64,000 bases of DNA, from positions 62,001-126,000 of the forward strand of contig NZ_KB891988.1 in the NCBI RefSeq assembly GCF_000373625.1, given 5' to 3'. Made by a program: the position numbers and the translations under genes. Below, piece after piece: positions 59,889 to 64,000 of this stretch. The number at the start of each line of letters is the position of its first letter. The stretch's first letter is position 1. The DNA is from Streptomyces sp. LaPpAH-108 (GTDB lineage: Bacteria > Actinomycetota > Actinomycetes > Streptomycetales > Streptomycetaceae). The notes beneath the pieces are model-generated. The model ran no database searches and had not been told where the DNA came from. It saw only the letters and a list, made by a program, of their open reading frames with translations.

Positions 59889-61310
59889 ATGCGCAAGGCC
59901 CTCAGATGGCTGCTGGCGCTCACGGTGCTGCTCGGCACCCTGAGCGCGGCAGGCACCGCAGGGGCGGCCACCGCCGCACCCGCCGACATCAAGGACCGGC
60001 TCCTCGCCATACCCGGCGTGAGTCTGATCGAGGAGAAGCCCTACACCGGCTACCGCTTCTTCGTCCTGAACTTCACCCAGCCCGTGGACCACCGGCACCC
60101 GGACCGCGGCACCTTCCAGCAGCGCATCACCGTGCTGCACAAGGACACCAGCCGCCCGACCGTCTTCTACACCGGCGGCTACAACGTCTCCACCACGCCG
60201 TCGCGCCGCGAGCCCACCCAGATCGTGGACGGCAACCAAGTCTCGCTGGAATACCGCTACTTCACCCCGTCCCGCCCGGCCCCGGCCGACTGGTCCAAGC
60301 TCGACATCTGGCAGGCGGCCAGCGACCAGCACCGCGTCTACCAGGCCCTCAAGCGCATCTACTCGGCCAACTGGCTGGCCACCGGCGGCTCCAAGGGCGG
60401 CATGACCGCCACCTACTACGAGCGCTTCTACCCGCGCGACATGGACGGCGTGGTCGCCTACGTCGCCCCCAACGACGTGGTGAACGACGAGGACTCGGCC
60501 TACGACCGCTTCTTCGCCACCGTCGGCACCAAGGAGTGCCGCGACCGGCTGAACGCCGTCCAGCGCGAGGCCCTGGTACGCCGCGAGGCGCTGGAGAAGC
60601 GGTACGCGCGGTTCGCGGCCGACGGCGGCTACACCTTCACCACCGTCGGCTCCCTGGACAAGGCGTACGAGGCCGTCGTCCTGGACTACGTCTGGGGCTT
60701 CTGGCAGTACAGCGGCCCGGACTGCGACGACATCCCGGCCGACGCCGCGCACGCGAGCGACGACGCGATCTGGGACTCGGTGGACACCATCTCCGGCTTC
60801 TCCGCCTACACCGACCAGGGCCTGGAGCAGTACACGCCGTACTACTACCAGGCGGGCACCCAGCTCGGCTCGCCCACCATCCACTTCCCGCACATCGAGC
60901 GCCGTCTGATCCGCTACGGCTACCAGCCGCCGCGCACCTTCGTGCCGCGCTCCATCCCGATGCGCTTCCAGCCCGGCGCCATGCGGGACGTGGACACCTG
61001 GGTCCGCCACCACGCCCGGCACATGCTGTTCGTCTACGGCCAGAACGACCCGTGGGGCGCCGAGCGCTTCCGTCCCGGCGCGGGCGCCCGTGACTCCTAC
61101 GTGTTCACCGCGCCCGGCATGAACCACGGGGCCAACGTGGCCGGTCTGACCGAGGGGCAGCGCACCCTGGCCACCGCCCGGATCCTCGCCTGGGCCGGGG
61201 TCGCCTCCCCGGCCGTCCAGGACGACCCGGCCGCCGCGAAGCCGCTGGCCCGCTTCGACGCGCGGCTCGACGTACGCGACGTGGAGCGCGAGCCCGCGCT
61301 GCGGCCGTAA
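59889..61310 (+). CDS. Secreted S28/PS-10-type serine aminopeptidase
   Basis: A 473-residue secreted alpha/beta-hydrolase peptidase (tripeptidyl/prolyl aminopeptidase-like, S28 or PS-10 family). Signal peptide: LRWLLALTVLLGTLSAAG, cleaved near AGAAT. The N-terminal FFVLNFTQPVDHRHPDRGTF is a family hallmark. The nucleophile is Ser168 in ATGGSKGGMTATYY, the acid Asp lies in VYGQNDPWGAERF and the His in PGMNHGANV. ATG 59889, after a GGGGAGAG motif, is chosen over an upstream ATG at 59829. It should degrade external peptides during mycelial lysis or nutrient scavenging. A hairpin follows. Confidence 0.9.
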   Translation: MRKALRWLLALTVLLGTLSAAGTAGAATAAPADIKDRLLAIPGVSLIEEKPYTGYRFFVLNFTQPVDHRHPDRGTFQQRITVLHKDTSRPTVFYTGGYNVSTTPSRREPTQIVDGNQVSLEYRYFTPSRPAPADWSKLDIWQAASDQHRVYQALKRIYSANWLATGGSKGGMTATYYERFYPRDMDGVVAYVAPNDVVNDEDSAYDRFFATVGTKECRDRLNAVQREALVRREALEKRYARFAADGGYTFTTVGSLDKAYEAVVLDYVWGFWQYSGPDCDDIPADAAHASDDAIWDSVDTISGFSAYTDQGLEQYTPYYYQAGTQLGSPTIHFPHIERRLIRYGYQPPRTFVPRSIPMRFQPGAMRDVDTWVRHHARHMLFVYGQNDPWGAERFRPGAGARDSYVFTAPGMNHGANVAGLTEGQRTLATARILAWAGVASPAVQDDPAAAKPLARFDARLDVRDVEREPALRP

Positions 61311-61325
61311 GGTCCCACGACGGGC

Positions 61326-61360
61326 AGGGCGCCGGCCGGGAGGGAACCGGTCGGCGCCCT
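61326..61360 (+). terminator. Hairpin after the S28-type peptidase gene
   Basis: AGGGCGCCGGCCGG (61326-61339) pairs with CCGGTCGGCGCCCT (61347-61360), with one G-T pair, 16 bases after the stop. Confidence 0.6.
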
Positions 61361-61564
61361 CACGCGTCCAAGCCCCGGACGCCGGACGAGTCGTGGTGCG
61401 GTGTCGGCCGGGTCCGCAGACCAGGCACCGACACCACCCTCCCAAGCCGCACCGCGACCGGCGTCACCGCCACCGGCGCGCCCCCCTCCCATGCGCCGGT
61501 GGCGGCCCCGTTCCCGGGCCCCGCTCGCCCCGGTGACCCGCCCTGTGCGGTCCCTTGACGGAAA

Positions 61565-61601
61565 GAAACTTCCCGGATATTGGTGATTCCTCGGAAGTTT
61601 C
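61565..61601. promoter_or_regulatory. Inverted repeat upstream of the GH3 gene
   Basis: GAAACTTCC (61565-61573) and GGAAGTTTC (61593-61601) are perfect inverted copies spaced by 19 bases. Each is close to the palindrome GGAAANTTTCC. It lies 32 bp before the GH3 start and may bind a sugar-responsive repressor. Confidence 0.5.
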
Positions 61602-61632
61602 CTTCAGCCGATCTCCTCCGGAAGGGGCGCAC

Positions 61633-63471
61633 GTGCCCGACACCCGCACGGCAAGCACGGGAAACACCGCACGGCCGTCCAGACGCGCCGTCCTCGCCGC
61701 CACCGCCGCCCTCACCGCGACGCTCGCCGCACCCGCCCCGGCCGCCCACGCCGCCGCCACGCCGGACGACAAGACGCTCCGCGCGCTGATCGCCGCCATG
61801 ACGCTGGAGGAGAAGGTCGGCCAGCTCTTCGTGATGCGGGTCTACGGCCACTCCGCCACCAACCCCGACCAGGCCGACATCGACGCCAACCGCCAGGAGC
61901 TGGGCGTCGCCACCGCGGCCGAGCTGATCGCCAAGTACCGCGTCGGCGGCATCATCTACTTCACCTGGGCGCACAACACCCGCGACCCGAAGCAGATCGC
62001 GGACCTGTCCAACGGCATCCAGAAGGCGTCCCTCGGCCTCAAACGCGGGCTGCCGGTGCTCATCGCCACCGACCAGGAGCACGGCGCGGTGTGCCGGGTG
62101 GGCAAGCCCGCCACGCTCTTCCCGGGCGCCATGGCCGTCGCCGCCGGACGGTCCTATTACGACGCCCTCGCCCTCGGCCGCCTCTCCGGCACCGAACTGC
62201 GCGCGATGGGCATCAACCAGGACTACTCGCCCGACGCGGACGTGAACATCAACCCGGCCAACCCCGTCATCGGGGTCCGGTCCTTCGGCGCCGACCCGGC
62301 CCTCGCGGGGCTCATGGTCTCCGCCGAGGTGAAGGGCTATCAGGCGGCCCGTGTCGCGGCGACCGCCAAGCACTTCCCCGGGCACGGCGACACCGCGACC
62401 GACAGCCACACCGGCTTCCCGGTCATCACCCACACCCGCGACCAGTGGGAGAAGCTGGACGCGGTGCCCTTCCGGGCCGCGATCTCCGCGCACATCGACT
62501 CGATCATGACCGCGCACATCCAGTTCCCCGCCCTGGACCCCTCCGGCGACCCGGCCACCCTCTCCCACCCGATCGTCACCGGCATCCTGCGCGGCGACCT
62601 CGGCTACGACGGCGTGGTCATCACCGACTCCCTCGGCATGGAGGGCGTGCGCACCAAGTACGGCGACGACCGGGTGCCGGTGCTCGCCCTGAAGGCGGGC
62701 GTGGACCAGCTGCTCAACCCGCCCTCCATCGACGTGGCCTGGAAGGCCGTACGGGACGCGGTGCGCGGCGGCGAGCTGACCGAGGCCCGCCTCGACGAAT
62801 CGGTTCTGCGCATCCTGCGGATGAAGGCCCGCCTCGGCCTCTTCGGCCACGCCTACACCACCCACGCCCGGGTGACCTCCGCCGTGGGCACCGCGTCCCA
62901 TCGGGCCACGGCCGACCGCATCGCCGAGCGCACCACCACCCTGCTGGTCAACGAGGGCAAGGTGCTCCCGCTCGACCGCCGCCGCACCCCGCGCGTCCTG
63001 GTGGTCGGCGCCGACCCGGCCTCCCCGTCCGGCACCGACGGACCGCCCACCGGCGTCATGGCCGCCGCGCTGAAGGAACTCGGCTTCACCACCACCGTCC
63101 TCGCCACCGGCACCGCCCCCTCCTCCGCGACCGTCACCCAGGCGGTGACGGCGGCCGGGAAGGCGGACGCGGTGGTCGTGCTGACGTACAACCTCACGGC
63201 GACCGACCCCCAGCGCACCCTGGTCGAGAAGCTGCTCGCCACCCAGCGCCCGGTGGTCGCGGTGGCGGTCCGCAACCCGTACGACGTGGCTCGGCTGCCC
63301 GGCGTCAAGGCGTATCTGACCTCCTACGGCTGGACCGACGTCGAGGTGCGCGCCGCCGCCCGGGTCGTCGCGGGCAAGGTCGCCCCGCGCGGCAAGCTCC
63401 CGGTGCCGGTGCAGCGGGCGGACGACCCGGCGCAGGTGCTGTACCCGATCGGCCACGGGCTGACGTACTAG
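61633..63471 (+). CDS. Tat-exported family 3 glycoside hydrolase (NagZ-type)
   Basis: A 612-residue exported enzyme. The signal has twin arginines (PSRRAVLAATAALTATLAA, residues 16-34), cleaved near AAHAA. The GH3 N-terminal barrel contains TDQEHGAVCRV, the NagZ hallmark AKHFPGHGDTATDSH with Lys245-His246, and the nucleophile Asp331 in GVVITDSLGMEGV. A C-terminal alpha/beta sandwich follows (VLVVGADPASPSGTDG). It probably removes beta-N-acetylglucosamine residues from muropeptides or chitin-type oligosaccharides outside the cell. GGAAGGGG at 61619 precedes GTG 61633. The upstream inverted repeat suggests sugar-controlled expression. Confidence 0.9.
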   Translation: MPDTRTASTGNTARPSRRAVLAATAALTATLAAPAPAAHAAATPDDKTLRALIAAMTLEEKVGQLFVMRVYGHSATNPDQADIDANRQELGVATAAELIAKYRVGGIIYFTWAHNTRDPKQIADLSNGIQKASLGLKRGLPVLIATDQEHGAVCRVGKPATLFPGAMAVAAGRSYYDALALGRLSGTELRAMGINQDYSPDADVNINPANPVIGVRSFGADPALAGLMVSAEVKGYQAARVAATAKHFPGHGDTATDSHTGFPVITHTRDQWEKLDAVPFRAAISAHIDSIMTAHIQFPALDPSGDPATLSHPIVTGILRGDLGYDGVVITDSLGMEGVRTKYGDDRVPVLALKAGVDQLLNPPSIDVAWKAVRDAVRGGELTEARLDESVLRILRMKARLGLFGHAYTTHARVTSAVGTASHRATADRIAERTTTLLVNEGKVLPLDRRRTPRVLVVGADPASPSGTDGPPTGVMAAALKELGFTTTVLATGTAPSSATVTQAVTAAGKADAVVVLTYNLTATDPQRTLVEKLLATQRPVVAVAVRNPYDVARLPGVKAYLTSYGWTDVEVRAAARVVAGKVAPRGKLPVPVQRADDPAQVLYPIGHGLTY

Positions 63472-63583
63472 ACATACGTCACGCACCGGGCAGGGCACCC
63501 CCGAAGGGCGGAAAGCACCCCTGTCGACTGGCGCGGGCCCCGCGCGGCGCGTCAGGCTGGGCGGGGTCTTCGGGGGGAGTGCG

Positions 63584-64000
63584 ATGCGCGGGAACGGTGC
63601 CGTGGGCACGGCGGCACGGCTGCCGTCCGCGTTACTGCTGGCGCTGGCGGGGCTGTTGGGCGTGACGGGCTGCCAGAGCGTGGCCCCCTCGGCCGGGGTG
63701 CGCCCCTCCTCGGCCCCGCCCGCGCACGACGGCACGTTCCTGGCCAAGGGCGAGTGCAGCTCCTTCGGGCCGACCAGCTACACCGAGGTGCCGTGTTCGG
63801 GGGAGCGGGCCGCCGCCCGGGTCGTCGCCCGCCACGACGGCCCGGTCACCGAAGGGCCGCCCTGCCCTCCGGCCACCGACTTCGTCCTGCACATCGGCGG
63901 CGGCGAGCCCGCCACCGGCCGCACCACCGCCCCCGCCGTCCCGCGCGGCTACGCCTGCATGCGCAACCTCCAGCCCCCGCACCCCGGCGACCCGGGCCAG
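63584..64000 (+). CDS. Lipoprotein with a TTA codon in its signal peptide (3' end beyond window)
   Basis: From ATG 63584, after GGGGGGAG, the protein begins MRGNGAVGTAARLPSALLLA, then LAGLLGVTGC, where GVTGC is a lipobox with the lipidated cysteine at about residue 30. Codon 17 (63632-63634) is TTA, so synthesis should need bldA tRNA. The mature part has Cys residues in GECSSFGP, VPCSGE, PPCPPA and YACMRN. At least 139 residues are visible and no stop occurs before the right edge. No family is recognised. Confidence 0.75.
   Translation, partial: MRGNGAVGTAARLPSALLLALAGLLGVTGCQSVAPSAGVRPSSAPPAHDGTFLAKGECSSFGPTSYTEVPCSGERAAARVVARHDGPVTEGPPCPPATDFVLHIGGGEPATGRTTAPAVPRGYACMRNLQPPHPGDPGQ

Overview
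The window is actinobacterial DNA of very high G+C and fits the genus Streptomyces. Support comes from GC-biased third codon positions, frequent GTG starts, very few TTA codons, an adpA-ornA pair, a desferrioxamine (des) operon with iron boxes, and paired DUF6879 / Scr1-type regulator genes. From memory, the order adpA, ornA, tRNA-His, glmS, des operon, leucine-catabolism operon and agmatinase resembles the conserved core of Streptomyces chromosomes. That comparison was not run here.

Layout. Positions 1-2.1 kb hold a divergent TetR / MFS efflux pair. Positions 2.2-5.6 kb are a strain-variable patch: two small minus-strand genes, a start-less gene remnant, a DUF6879 - XRE/DUF5753 - DUF6879 cluster, and a vestigial tail of a second regulator. 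Positions 5.6-10.4 kb carry a DinB-like protein, a hypothetical, tRNA-His(GUG), ornA, adpA (with an in-frame TTA codon), a small membrane protein and a universal stress protein. Positions 10.7-14.5 kb hold glmS, a small gene and a Tat-exported purple-acid-phosphatase-like enzyme. Positions 14.6-21.3 kb contain desABCD and the separate binding lipoprotein desE, each under a palindromic iron box.

Positions 21.4-30.5 kb look like an accessory island between desE and the leucine operon. It has a three-gene minus-strand wall-related operon (DUF1906 lysin-like protein, membrane protein, Tat-exported M15 homologue without its zinc ligands). A divergent plus-strand set follows: small secreted protein, lipoprotein, MacA-like adaptor, ABC ATPase, FtsX-type permease and a minimal LuxR-type HTH protein. 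Positions 30.6-37.1 kb are a leucine / branched acyl-CoA operon (acyl-CoA dehydrogenase, HMG-CoA lyase, biotinylated carboxylase alpha and beta subunits) opposite a TetR gene with two palindromes between them. A ~125-bp tandem repeat array follows.

Positions 37.7-41.2 kb hold a Uma2-family protein, a secreted protein, a second acyl-CoA dehydrogenase and a TesB thioesterase. Positions 41.2-49.4 kb have a possible leaderless tiny-ORF leader, a His/Gly-rich secreted protein, a phosphatase-like protein, a PucR regulator with a repeat-expanded linker and a divergent operon of Na+/solute symporter, agmatinase-family ureohydrolase and TPP enzyme. Positions 49.4-64 kb hold an alpha/beta hydrolase, an MFS / HTH pair, secreted hydrolases (beta-lactamase-like, phytase-esterase-like, S28-type peptidase, GH3), a fused two-half ABC exporter and a lipoprotein that runs off the right edge and has a TTA codon in its signal peptide.

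No CRISPR array, rRNA, insertion sequence or prophage was seen. The most unusual points are the decayed regulator cassette, the wall-active island, the tandem repeat arrays, the tiny overlapping ORFs before the His-rich protein, and TTA codons in genes other than adpA.
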